Assembly (NCBI GenBank): GCA_944377405.1
Contig: CALWES010000007.1
Span: forward strand, 51,754 to 115,753
From: an uncultured Lachnospiraceae bacterium
Lineage (GTDB): Bacteria; Bacillota; Clostridia; Lachnospirales; Lachnospiraceae
DNA: 64,000 nt
Direction: 5' to 3'
This document shows positions 42,525-51,224 of this stretch, one piece after another (position 1 is the first letter of the stretch; each line of letters begins with the position of its first letter). A model generated the notes under the pieces. The model did no database searches and was not told the origin of the DNA. It saw only the letters and a list, made by a program, of their open reading frames with translations. Made by a program: the position numbers and the translations under genes.

Positions 42525-43352
42525 ATGAAACATTTCTTTATCATCGTCAACATGAAAAAAAGCCTTGCGGAAAAGACCAGCAATGCCATCCGGGAGTTCC
42601 TGAAGGATTGCGGGAAGGAGACCAGCTGTAAGATCTGGGACGGACCGCGGCAGAAAAAATATGAGCTTCCGGAGGGAACGGACTGTATTATCACCATCGG
42701 AGGAGACGGAACCCTGATCCAGGCGGTCCGGGCCACCATGGGCTCCGGGGTTCCGGTGATCGGCTTCAACCGGGGGCACCTGGGATATCTGACCCAGCTC
42801 TCCAAGGGAAAAGACATCGCTCCGGCCATGAAGCGGCTCCTGGAGGAGGATTACTCCATTGAGGAGCGGATGATGCTGAAGGCCCGGGTCTACCGGAACG
42901 GAAAATGCATCTACAGGGATGTTGCCCTGAATGAGGTGCTCCTGAGCCGCTATGACAGTCTTCGGACCATCCACTTCAAGGTCTATGTCAATGAGACCTG
43001 TCTGAACGATTACGGGGCAGATGGCCTGATCGTGGCGACCCCCACGGGCTCCACGGCCTATTCCCTGTCTGCAGGAGGCCCCATTGCGGAGCCGGAGGCT
43101 AAAATGATGATCATGACCCCCATCTGCTCCCATACCATTAATTCCCGTTCCATCATCTTCTCTCCGGAGGATACCATCCGGATCGTTCCCGAGGGGGCAA
43201 ACCAGATCGTGGCCTGCGACGGGGACGCACCGGTGGAGCTGAAGAAGGGGGACGAAGTGGTGGTAAAGCGGTCCAGGCATTCCGCCAGACTGGTAAGGCT
43301 CTCAGAGGAATCCTTCCTGGAGACTCTGCGGGACAAGATGACATTTGTATAA
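42525..43352 (+). CDS. nadK: NAD kinase
   Basis: Phosphorylates NAD to NADP. 275 residues from ATG 42525, chosen for GAGGA 7 nt upstream. Motifs: IGGDGTLIQAVRAT, GFNRGHLGYLTQ, ADGLIVATPTGSTAYSLSAGGPI, and the C-terminal CDGD. Sits between tlyA and argR as in many Clostridia. Confidence 0.95.
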   Translation: MKHFFIIVNMKKSLAEKTSNAIREFLKDCGKETSCKIWDGPRQKKYELPEGTDCIITIGGDGTLIQAVRATMGSGVPVIGFNRGHLGYLTQLSKGKDIAPAMKRLLEEDYSIEERMMLKARVYRNGKCIYRDVALNEVLLSRYDSLRTIHFKVYVNETCLNDYGADGLIVATPTGSTAYSLSAGGPIAEPEAKMMIMTPICSHTINSRSIIFSPEDTIRIVPEGANQIVACDGDAPVELKKGDEVVVKRSRHSARLVRLSEESFLETLRDKMTFV

Positions 43353-43371
43353 AGGCTAGGAGTTTAGGAAT

Positions 43372-43821
43372 ATGAAGGTAGGAAGACAGGCAAAGATCAT
43401 TGAGCTGATCGGACGGTATGATGTGGAGACCCAGGAGGAGCTCTGCGATCTGCTGAACCGGGAGGGTTATGAGGTGACCCAGGCTACGGTATCCCGGGAT
43501 ATCCGGGAGCTGAAGCTCACAAAGGTGGCCCATGGTGGAAAGCAGTGCTACAGGGTCCTGCCGGGACATATCGATTTTACCCAGAAATACCTGAACATCC
43601 TGCGGGACGGCTTCATATCCATGGATATGGCCCAGAACATCCTGGTGGTGAAAACGGCGGCAGGCATGGCCATGGCAGTGGCGGCGGCCATAGACGCCTT
43701 CCATTTCAAGGAAGTGGTGGGCTGTATTGCGGGAGACGACACCATCATGATGGCCATCCGCAGTGTGGACGACTGTCTGGAGGTGATGAAGCGCCTCCGG
43801 GACATCATAGAGGAGAAATGA
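43372..43821 (+). CDS. argR: Arginine repressor ArgR/AhrC
   Basis: 149 residues. N-terminal winged helix (KIIELIGRYDVETQEELCDLLNREGYEVTQATVSRDIRELKL) and a C-terminal hexamerisation/arginine-binding domain with the conserved GDDTIM. Regulates arginine synthesis and catabolism elsewhere; its place before recN is conserved in Firmicutes rather than functionally linked. Confidence 0.95.
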   Translation: MKVGRQAKIIELIGRYDVETQEELCDLLNREGYEVTQATVSRDIRELKLTKVAHGGKQCYRVLPGHIDFTQKYLNILRDGFISMDMAQNILVVKTAAGMAMAVAAAIDAFHFKEVVGCIAGDDTIMMAIRSVDDCLEVMKRLRDIIEEK

Positions 43822-43825
43822 TCGA

Positions 43826-45523
43826 ATGCTGCTGGAACTGAATGTAAAGGATATTGCCCTGATCCGGAGGGCCTCGGTGGAATTTTCACAGGGCCTGAAT
43901 ATCCTGACGGGAGAGACGGGAGCCGGTAAGTCCATCGTCATCGGCTCCATCGGTCTTGTCCTGGGGGCAAAGGCAAAGAGCGATATCATCCGGGAAGGGG
44001 CGGACCATGCCAGTATTGAGCTGATCATCAGTGCGGATGATCCGGAGCTCGTAAGCAGGCTTTCCGCTCTTTCCGTATCTCCTACGGAGGAGGGGACCAT
44101 CATCATCAGCCGGAAGATCGGACGGCAGAGAAGCATCTCCCGGATCAACGATGAGACCGTGACCCTGTCCACCTTAAAGGCGGTGACGGCCCTTCTCATA
44201 GATATCTACGGACAGCACGAGCATCAGACCCTGCTGGAACCGAAGCGTCATCTGGAGATTCTGGATGCCTATTGCGGAGAAACGACCCGTTCCCTCCGGG
44301 AGGAGGTGAAGGAAGCCTTTCACCGCTGCCGGGAGCTTTCCGCCCGCTGCCGGGACTTTTCCATGAACGAGGAGGAACGGATCCGGGAGATGGACCTTGC
44401 GGCCTATGAGCTCCGGGAGATCGAGGAAGCAGCCATAAAGCCCGGAGAGGAAGAGGAGCTTTCCGCCCGCTACAGGCGGATGAGCCACGGAAGAGAGATC
44501 GCAGGAGAGCTGGGCCGTGCCTACGGACTTCTGACGGAGCATCCCATAGGGGAGGCTCTTTCCGCAGTGTCAAGGGCGGCGGAGTTTGACCAGGGGCTTA
44601 CCGGGATCCGGGATCAGCTCCTTGATGCGGAAAGCATCCTGTCGGGAGCTGCCGGGGACATCCGGCGTTTTCTGGAGGAGCTGGACATGGACGAGGAGAG
44701 CTTCCGGGAGACGGAGGAACGGCTGGACCTGATCAGGAGCCTCATGGCAAAGTACGGAAAAACAGAGGAGGCCATAGAGGACTACCGGGTAAAGAAGGAA
44801 GAGCGGCTTCGGGAGCTTACGGATTATGAAGAGACCCGGGCAAGGCTTGAGGAGGAGCTTTCCCGGGAAGAAGAGAAGCTTTCGGCCCTCTGCGGCAAAC
44901 TGACGGAGGCCAGAAGGTCGGCAGCCGGAAGGCTTACGGAGGCAGTGGAGCGGGAGCTTCTGGACCTGGGCTTTGACAGCGTTTCCTTTACCATGTCCTT
45001 CCAGGACAAACAGCCCGGGGAGGATGGAGCAGACGAGGTATGCTTCATGACGGCCCTGAACCCGGGGGAAAAGGAAAAGCCCCTTCAGGAGGTGGCCTCA
45101 GGAGGCGAGCTGTCCAGAGTGATGCTGGCGGTGAAGACGGTGCTGGCGGAAACGGACCGGACCCCCACCCTGATCTTCGATGAGATCGATACGGGCATCA
45201 GCGGCCGGACGGCCCAGAAGGTGGCGGAGAAGCTGGATATCATTGCCAGGAGACACCAGGTGATCTGTATCACCCATCTGCCTCAGATCGCCTCCATGGC
45301 GGATCAGCATTTTGTGATCTCAAAGTCGGAGCAGGAGGGCAGGAATGTGACCTCCATCGAGGCCCTGTCGCCGGAGGAGTCCCTCCTGGAGCTGGGAAGG
45401 CTCCTTGGGGGCGCAGAGATCACGGAGACGGTGATGGAAAACGCAGCGGAAATGAAACGCCTTGCGGGGGAAGAAAAAAAGATGCACAAAAAGAAAGCGG
45501 AAAAGAGGGACGAAATAAGATAA
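43826..45523 (+). CDS. recN: DNA repair protein RecN
   Basis: SMC-like ATPase acting at double-strand breaks. 565 residues: Walker A GETGAGKS at about 30-37, GQHEHQTLLEPKRHLEILD, long central coiled coil (about 150-390), ABC signature ASGGELSRVMLAVK, Walker B TLIFDEIDTGISG and the CITHLPQIASMADQH block. In many sporulating Firmicutes recN is followed by spoIVB and spo0A; here glgA follows instead. Confidence 0.96.
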   Translation: MLLELNVKDIALIRRASVEFSQGLNILTGETGAGKSIVIGSIGLVLGAKAKSDIIREGADHASIELIISADDPELVSRLSALSVSPTEEGTIIISRKIGRQRSISRINDETVTLSTLKAVTALLIDIYGQHEHQTLLEPKRHLEILDAYCGETTRSLREEVKEAFHRCRELSARCRDFSMNEEERIREMDLAAYELREIEEAAIKPGEEEELSARYRRMSHGREIAGELGRAYGLLTEHPIGEALSAVSRAAEFDQGLTGIRDQLLDAESILSGAAGDIRRFLEELDMDEESFRETEERLDLIRSLMAKYGKTEEAIEDYRVKKEERLRELTDYEETRARLEEELSREEEKLSALCGKLTEARRSAAGRLTEAVERELLDLGFDSVSFTMSFQDKQPGEDGADEVCFMTALNPGEKEKPLQEVASGGELSRVMLAVKTVLAETDRTPTLIFDEIDTGISGRTAQKVAEKLDIIARRHQVICITHLPQIASMADQHFVISKSEQEGRNVTSIEALSPEESLLELGRLLGGAEITETVMENAAEMKRLAGEEKKMHKKKAEKRDEIR

Positions 45524-45526
45524 ATA

Positions 45527-45535
45527 TGCTATACT
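45527..45535 (+). promoter_or_regulatory. Extended -10 promoter of glgA
   Basis: TGCTATACT, an extended -10; no good -35 at the right distance. 55 bp before the glgA start. Confidence 0.45.
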
Positions 45536-45589
45536 ATATGTTATAGCAGGCCAGAAAAAGCTGCGGTTTATCAAGGGGGTTCAATCAAA

Positions 45590-47032
45590 ATGAAGAAAAT
45601 TTTGCTTCTGGCGAGCGAAGCGGTTCCTTTTATCAAAACAGGCGGTCTCGCGGATGTTGTGGGTTCCCTGCCGAAATATATCGACAGAGAATGTTTTGAC
45701 TGCCGGATCATGCTGCCGAAATATCTGTGCATGAAAGAGGAAATGAGCCGTAAGCTTGAGTATATTACCAACTTCTATATGAACTATCTCGGACAGGACA
45801 GATATGTGGGGATCTTCAAGGCTGAGATAGACGGCATTACCTATTACTTCATCGACAACGAGTATTACTTCTCGGGCTGGAGCCCCTATGGGGACTGGCT
45901 CTGGGATCTGCAGAAGTTCTGCTTCTTCGAGAAGGCGGCACTGAACGCCCTTCCGGTGATCGGCTTCCAGCCGGATCTGATCCACTGCCATGACTGGCAG
46001 ACGGGCCTTGTGCCGGTATACCTGAAGGACGCCTATGCGGGGGGAGACTTCTACAGGAATATCAAGACCGTATTCACCATCCACAACCTGAAGTTCCAGG
46101 GTGTGTGGGATGTAAAGACCATCCAGATGCTTTCCGAGCTGTCGGACTATTATTTTACGCCGGATAAGCTGGAGGCATACAAGAACGGAAACATGCTGAA
46201 GGGCGGCATCGTCTATGCGGACGCCATCACCACCGTAAGTGAGACCTACGCAGAGGAGATCAAGACCCCCTTCTACGGAGAAGGACTGGACGGACTCCTG
46301 CGGGCCCGCTCCAACGCCTTAAGGGGTATCGTAAACGGAATCGATTACAAGGAGTTCGATCCCTCCACGGACGGACTCATCGACGCAAAGTACAATTACA
46401 GGGACTTCCGGAAGGAAAAGAAAAAGAACAAGCTGGCCCTGCAGCGGCAGCTGGGACTTCCGGAAAATGAAAACACCTTCATGATCGGCATGGTATCCCG
46501 TCTGACGGACCAGAAGGGACTGGATCTGATCCAGTGCGTGATGGATGAGCTCTGTCAGGACAACATCCAGTTCGTGGTACTGGGTACCGGTGAGGAACGC
46601 TACGAGAACATGTTCCGCCACTATGACTGGAAGTACCATGATAAGGTATCCGCCCAGATCTACTACAGCGATCCCCTGGCCCACAGGATCTATGCGGGCT
46701 GCGACGCTTACCTGATGCCCTCCCTCTTCGAGCCCTGCGGGCTGTCACAGCTCATAGCCCTGCGCTATGGCACGGTGCCCATCGTCAGGGAGACGGGAGG
46801 CCTGAAGGATACGGTAGAGCCTTACAATGAGTACGAATCCACCGGAACGGGCTTCTCCTTCGCAAACTACAATGCCCATGAGATGCTTTCCGTGATCCGC
46901 TATGCGGAACAGATCTACTATAATAAAAAGAGAGAGTGGAACAAGATCATCGACCGCGGCATGGCCAGGGACTTCTCCTGGAAGACCTCTGCCGCGAAAT
47001 ACCAGGAGCTTTACGACTGGCTGATCGGCTGA
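45590..47032 (+). CDS. glgA: Glycogen synthase (ADP-glucose type, GT5)
   Basis: 480 residues. N-terminal KTGGLADVVGSLP (ADP-glucose-binding KxGG), HCHDWQTGLVPVYLK, TIHNLKFQG, and the C-terminal GT-B half with GMVSRLTDQKGLDLI and the retaining-transferase PSLFEPCGLSQLIALRYGTVPIVRETGGLKDTV. Adds glucose to glycogen. It stands alone, without glgC, glgB or glgP nearby. Confidence 0.96.
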   Translation: MKKILLLASEAVPFIKTGGLADVVGSLPKYIDRECFDCRIMLPKYLCMKEEMSRKLEYITNFYMNYLGQDRYVGIFKAEIDGITYYFIDNEYYFSGWSPYGDWLWDLQKFCFFEKAALNALPVIGFQPDLIHCHDWQTGLVPVYLKDAYAGGDFYRNIKTVFTIHNLKFQGVWDVKTIQMLSELSDYYFTPDKLEAYKNGNMLKGGIVYADAITTVSETYAEEIKTPFYGEGLDGLLRARSNALRGIVNGIDYKEFDPSTDGLIDAKYNYRDFRKEKKKNKLALQRQLGLPENENTFMIGMVSRLTDQKGLDLIQCVMDELCQDNIQFVVLGTGEERYENMFRHYDWKYHDKVSAQIYYSDPLAHRIYAGCDAYLMPSLFEPCGLSQLIALRYGTVPIVRETGGLKDTVEPYNEYESTGTGFSFANYNAHEMLSVIRYAEQIYYNKKREWNKIIDRGMARDFSWKTSAAKYQELYDWLIG

Positions 47033-47059
47033 TAACAGAGAGGAGAGACCACATCATCT

Positions 47060-47521
47060 ATGAATATCCTGCAGCAGCTTCTTTCAAACCATACGCTGAT
47101 AACGGCCTGCGTGGCCTGGGTCGTGGCCCAGCTTCTGAAGACCGCCATCGATTTCCGGGTATACCGGAGCTTCCATCCTGAGAGACTGGTGGGCTCCGGA
47201 GGCATGCCCAGCTCCCATTCCTCCACGGTCTGCGCCCTGGCAGCGGCAGCCTTTATGGAATACGGAGCCAATTCCTTTGAATTTGCAGTGAGCTTTATCC
47301 TGGGCATGGTGGTCATGTATGACGCAACGGGAGTCCGTATGGAGACCGGCAAGCAGGCAAAGGTCCTGAATGCCCTTCTGCGGGAAAATCCCTTCCAGTG
47401 GAAGGGAGAGCTTCTGGAGCAGAGGCTGAAGGAGTTTGTGGGGCATACGCCTCTGCAGGTATTCGCCGGCGCGGTACTGGGAATCCTGATCGCACTTCTG
47501 ATGTACAATTTTCTTTATTGA
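47060..47521 (+). CDS. Divergent PAP2 family (DUF212/YuiD-like) membrane protein
   Basis: 153 residues, about four hydrophobic helices. The family marker GSGGMPSSHSSTVCALAAAA and DATGVRMETGKQA are present; this group has a reduced PAP2 phosphatase site, so activity is uncertain. The start at 47060 lies 27 bp after glgA with GAGGAGAG upstream. Confidence 0.88.
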   Translation: MNILQQLLSNHTLITACVAWVVAQLLKTAIDFRVYRSFHPERLVGSGGMPSSHSSTVCALAAAAFMEYGANSFEFAVSFILGMVVMYDATGVRMETGKQAKVLNALLRENPFQWKGELLEQRLKEFVGHTPLQVFAGAVLGILIALLMYNFLY

Positions 47522-47565
47522 TCTTCTATATTGATCTGAAATGAGCCGAAAGGAACAGAACTGAT

Positions 47566-48558
47566 TTGACAGGAAGAAAACTGGCAGGAAACAGAATAAA
47601 GGCAGGCCTTGCGGCGGTGCTTCTGGCATCGTCGCTGCTTGTTTCGGGCTGCAGGGGACTGGAGCTGGAAAATAAGACGGAGCAGGTGAAGGGCTACAGC
47701 AGGCAGCAGGCCATGATCGTGGCGGCAAACGAGCGGAACCGGTATCAGAACGTATACGGAAGCGGTATCTGGGAGCTCCCCGCGGGAGAAGAGGGGGAGG
47801 AGCGCAGCTTCGGGGAGGCCATGGTCTTAAATGTCCGCAGCTTCCTGGAGCAGATCAAGACCCTCAATATGATGGCAGAGGAACGGGGCATGTCAGTCAC
47901 CAGTCAGGAACGGGACGCCATCCGGACCCTCAGCGAGACTTATTATAACGGACTTACGGAGGCGGACCGGGACTACATCGGCTGCAGCTTAAGCGACGTC
48001 CAGAACCTCTATACGGACTATTTCCTGGCCAATAAGCTGGCGGCGGTGCTGATCAGCGGCACCGACAGTGAGATCAGTGACTCCGAGGCCAAGATCATTC
48101 AGATCCAGCAGATCGAGACCTCCTCCCTTCAGAAGGCCAAGGCCCTCCTGAAGCTGGTGAAGATCGACGGGAGCGACTTTGAGACCATGGCAAGGCGCTA
48201 TTCCGAGACTGAGGAGATCGACCGGACCCTGAGCCGGGGCGGAGAGGAGGATATCTATCAGAGGACCGCCTTTGGCCTGGACGAGGGACAGATCTCCAAT
48301 ATTGTGGAGATGGATGGCCTTTACTACATTATTAAGTGTACCGACGGCTACGACGAGGAGGCCACCCTCCAGCGAAAGGACAGGCTCCAGGATGCGATCC
48401 GGAGTCAGGCCTTCATTGAAGAATACGAGACCTACCGGCAGGAGCACAATATCCGCTTCTCGGAGAGCTTCTGGAACCGCCTGGATTTTTCCGATGGGAC
48501 GGATTCCAGGGTGACCAACTTCTTCGAACTCTATGAGGAGGCCTTTCCGGAAGGTTAA
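47566..48558 (+). CDS. PrsA/SurA-like parvulin peptidyl-prolyl isomerase lipoprotein
   Basis: 330 residues, TTG start with AGGA 11 nt upstream (no ATG fits the signal peptide). Lipoprotein signal with lipobox LVSGC (Cys28). A SurA_N-like helical segment is followed by a parvulin domain (about 185-275, KALLKLVKIDGSDFETMARRYSE...RTAFGLDEGQISNIVEMDGLYYIIKC). Expected to fold exported proteins at the membrane surface. Followed by a terminator. Confidence 0.82.
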   Translation: MTGRKLAGNRIKAGLAAVLLASSLLVSGCRGLELENKTEQVKGYSRQQAMIVAANERNRYQNVYGSGIWELPAGEEGEERSFGEAMVLNVRSFLEQIKTLNMMAEERGMSVTSQERDAIRTLSETYYNGLTEADRDYIGCSLSDVQNLYTDYFLANKLAAVLISGTDSEISDSEAKIIQIQQIETSSLQKAKALLKLVKIDGSDFETMARRYSETEEIDRTLSRGGEEDIYQRTAFGLDEGQISNIVEMDGLYYIIKCTDGYDEEATLQRKDRLQDAIRSQAFIEEYETYRQEHNIRFSESFWNRLDFSDGTDSRVTNFFELYEEAFPEG

Positions 48559-48577
48559 CGACAAAGAATGCTAAAGG

Positions 48578-48607
48578 GCTCCGCAGCAAAAAAGCTGCGG
48601 AGCTTTT
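48578..48607 (+). terminator. Intrinsic terminator after the foldase gene
   Basis: GCTCCGCAGC, A-rich loop of 6, GCTGCGGAGC, then TTTT. Confidence 0.85.
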
Positions 48608-48643
48608 GTATTTGTAAAAATACAATTTCTTCGGAAAAAGTTC

Positions 48644-48672
48644 TTTACATTTTTATATTTATACTATAAAAT
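48644..48672 (+). promoter_or_regulatory. Promoter of the amino acid ABC operon
   Basis: TTTACA (48644-48649), 17-bp spacer, TAAAAT (48667-48672). Confidence 0.6.
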
Positions 48673-48732
48673 GCATAATCATACAACGAACAGGCAAACA
48701 AGCGCAAAGACAAACTGGAGGGGAACAGGATT

Positions 48733-49668
48733 ATGAAAAAGACAATGATGAAAAAATATGCAGTGATCGGAATGACAGCCATGATGGCAGCAGTTCTGTA
48801 CGGATGCGGAGGTTCCGCAGCGGAGGCACAGCAGGCTCTGGAGCAGGATGCCCAGACAGCAGCTGCAAGCTCCGCAGCAGAGGATACGGAGGCTGAGGCT
48901 GCAGGGGAAAGCGAGGCTGGAAACCGGCTTGAGCAGATCAAGGCGGCAGGAAAGATCGTTATGGCTACCAGCCCTGATTTCGCTCCCTATGAGTTTGAGA
49001 ATATCTCCGGAGCAGGCAAGGAGTATGCAGGTTCAGACATCGAGCTGGCCAAGTATATCGCCGAAAAGATCGGCGTGGAGCTGGAGATCCAGGCTATGGA
49101 CTTTGCAGCCTGCCAGGCAGCCGTTACCACAGGAGCGGTAGATATGTCCCTGGCCGGATATTCCGCTACCCCGGAACGGGAGGAGAGCATGGGTCTTTCC
49201 CATCCCTATTCAGAGGAAGCGGATGACGGAAAGTCCCAGGGCATCCTGGTAAAGAAGGAGCGGGCAGAGGAGCTTTCCACGGCGGAGGCATTCTCCGGAA
49301 AGACCATTGCAGCCCAGAACGGTGCTCTGCAGCAGACCCTTCTGAGCGAGCAGCTGCCGGAAGCAAATATGGAGACCATCATCAACGTCAACGACGCAGT
49401 TATGATGCTGACCACGGATAAGGTGGACGGAATCGCCATTGCAACCTCCGTAGGAGAGCAGTATATGGAAAATTACCCGGACCTTGTTATGAGCGATTTC
49501 TACTTTGAGATAGAAAGTGCCGGCAGCGTAGTAGCCGTACCGAAGGGAGAGGATGAACTCCTGGCAGTGGTGAACGAGGCAGTGGACGAGGCCATGGAGA
49601 AGGGACTTTACAAGCAGTGGTACGATGAGAGCCTCGAGCTTGCAAAATCTCTTGGACTGGATGTCTAA
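48733..49668 (+). CDS. Polar amino acid ABC transporter substrate-binding lipoprotein
   Basis: 311 residues. Lipobox LYGC (Cys25), an Ala/Glu linker, then a family 3 solute-binding fold: [83 protein letters not shown]. The FAPYEF and SATPER motifs indicate binding of polar amino acids or related compounds. AGGGGA precedes the ATG. A strong hairpin separates it from the permease gene. Confidence 0.9.
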   Translation: MKKTMMKKYAVIGMTAMMAAVLYGCGGSAAEAQQALEQDAQTAAASSAAEDTEAEAAGESEAGNRLEQIKAAGKIVMATSPDFAPYEFENISGAGKEYAGSDIELAKYIAEKIGVELEIQAMDFAACQAAVTTGAVDMSLAGYSATPEREESMGLSHPYSEEADDGKSQGILVKKERAEELSTAEAFSGKTIAAQNGALQQTLLSEQLPEANMETIINVNDAVMMLTTDKVDGIAIATSVGEQYMENYPDLVMSDFYFEIESAGSVVAVPKGEDELLAVVNEAVDEAMEKGLYKQWYDESLELAKSLGLDV

Positions 49669-49687
49669 GATCATTTGATAAGGAACT

Positions 49688-49713
49688 GCGGCGAAGGCTT
49701 CGGCTTTCGCCGC
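49688..49713 (+). repeat. Strong hairpin between binding-protein and permease genes
   Basis: GCGGCGAA / TTCGCCGC with an inner GC-TTCG-GC loop and no T-run. Such hairpins usually stabilise the upstream mRNA and raise binding-protein yield over the membrane parts. Confidence 0.6.
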
Positions 49714-49753
49714 TTACATGAAAAACAGCTTTGTACGGAAAGAGGATAAGGAT

Positions 49754-50437
49754 ATGATAGAGAATATAATTCGGGTTTGGGACAAATACTGGATCCTGTT
49801 TATCCAGGGCCTGGGCATCACCCTGATGCTGAGCCTGGTAACGGTGGTGGCAGGCTGCATACTGGGATTTCTGATCTCCCTGCTGCGCATGAGCAGGCTT
49901 CGGATCTTCCATTTCAGACCCTTAAACGCCATTGCAGGAATTTACGTAGAGGTGATCCGCGGAACCCCCATCCTGCTGCAGCTGTATTTCTTCTATTTCC
50001 TGCTGCCGGAGATGCTGCCCTTCCTGAATCCTTCGAAAATCGTCTGCTGTACCTTCGCTCTGTGTCTGAACTCAGCGGCTTACGTATCTGAGGTCATCCG
50101 TGCAGGTATCCAGGCGGTGGATAAGGGACAGACAGAGGCAGCCCGGTCCCTGGGACTCAATCAGAAACAGACCATGATGCACGTGGTGCTGCCCCAGGCG
50201 GTGAAAAATATCCTGCCGGCCCTCTGCAATGAGTTCGTTACCATGATCAAGGAGACCTCCCTGGCATCCACCTTCTTCGTAGGAGAGCTTATGACGGTAT
50301 ACCGGACGATCTCCGGCGCTCTGTTCCTGACCATAGAGCCATTGATCATCGTAGGTATCATTTACTTTATCGTTACGTTTACCCTGTCAAAGGGTGTACT
50401 GTTTATGGAAAAGAAGATGTCCGCTTCTGCGGCCTGA
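49754..50437 (+). CDS. Amino acid ABC transporter permease (HisM/GlnP type)
   Basis: 227 residues from ATG 49754 (AAGGAT just upstream; the in-frame ATG at 49718 lacks a site). Five or so membrane helices; EAA loop KGQTEAARSLGLNQKQTMMHVVLPQAV and the N-terminal EVIRGTPILLQLYFFYF typical of polar amino acid permeases. Works with the binding protein upstream and ATPase downstream. Confidence 0.93.
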   Translation: MIENIIRVWDKYWILFIQGLGITLMLSLVTVVAGCILGFLISLLRMSRLRIFHFRPLNAIAGIYVEVIRGTPILLQLYFFYFLLPEMLPFLNPSKIVCCTFALCLNSAAYVSEVIRAGIQAVDKGQTEAARSLGLNQKQTMMHVVLPQAVKNILPALCNEFVTMIKETSLASTFFVGELMTVYRTISGALFLTIEPLIIVGIIYFIVTFTLSKGVLFMEKKMSASAA

Positions 50438-50455
50438 TCCTGGGAGGAAGATAGA

Positions 50456-51223
50456 ATGAATAAGCAGAATACGAATCAGACAGAAAAGGGCGGCGAGCTG
50501 ATCCGGGTCAGCGGCCTTAAGAAGCAGTTCGGGAGCCTGCAGGTGTTAAAGGGCGTGGACCAGGTGATCCGGAAGGGCGAGGTGGTCTCCGTCATTGGAC
50601 CCTCCGGCGGCGGAAAATCCACCTTCCTGCGCTGCCTGAACCTTCTGGAGACTCCCGATGGAGGCAATATCTACTTTGAGGGCGTGGACATTACGGATAA
50701 GAACGTGGACATTAACCTGCACCGTCAGAAGATGGGAATGGTATTCCAGCATTTTAATGTGTTCCCCAACATGACCGTGGGCGAGAACGTTACCATGGCT
50801 CCGGTGCTTCTGGGAAAGAAGACGAAGGACCAGGCTCTGGCCATGGCCCGGGAGCTTCTGGATCGGGTCGGACTCCTGGACAAGATCGATACCTATCCCC
50901 AGAAGCTTTCCGGCGGACAGAAGCAGCGTCTTGCCATCGTGCGGGCCCTGGCCATGGAGCCGGACGTCATGCTCTTTGACGAGCCCACCTCAGCCCTGGA
51001 TCCGGAGATGGTAGGAGAGGTGCTGAACGTTATCAGGGAGCTGGTTTCCACGGGTATGACCACGGTGATCGTTACCCACGAGATGGGCTTTGCCCGGGAG
51101 ATCTCGGACCGGGTGCTCTTTATGGACGGCGGTATCATCGCAGAGGAAGGAAGCCCGGAGGATATCTTTGATCATCCGAAGAACGAACGTACAAAAGAAT
51201 TTCTTGGAAAGGTGCTGCGTTAA
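50456..51223 (+). CDS. Amino acid ABC transporter ATP-binding protein (GlnQ type)
   Basis: 255 residues. Walker [10 protein letters not shown], the GlnQ-family [13 protein letters not shown]-loop region, signature [17 protein letters not shown], Walker [14 protein letters not shown], switch [17 protein letters not shown] precedes the ATG. One base separates its stop from the following hydrolase gene. Confidence 0.95.
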   Translation: MNKQNTNQTEKGGELIRVSGLKKQFGSLQVLKGVDQVIRKGEVVSVIGPSGGGKSTFLRCLNLLETPDGGNIYFEGVDITDKNVDINLHRQKMGMVFQHFNVFPNMTVGENVTMAPVLLGKKTKDQALAMARELLDRVGLLDKIDTYPQKLSGGQKQRLAIVRALAMEPDVMLFDEPTSALDPEMVGEVLNVIRELVSTGMTTVIVTHEMGFAREISDRVLFMDGGIIAEEGSPEDIFDHPKNERTKEFLGKVLR

Positions 51224-51224
51224 G

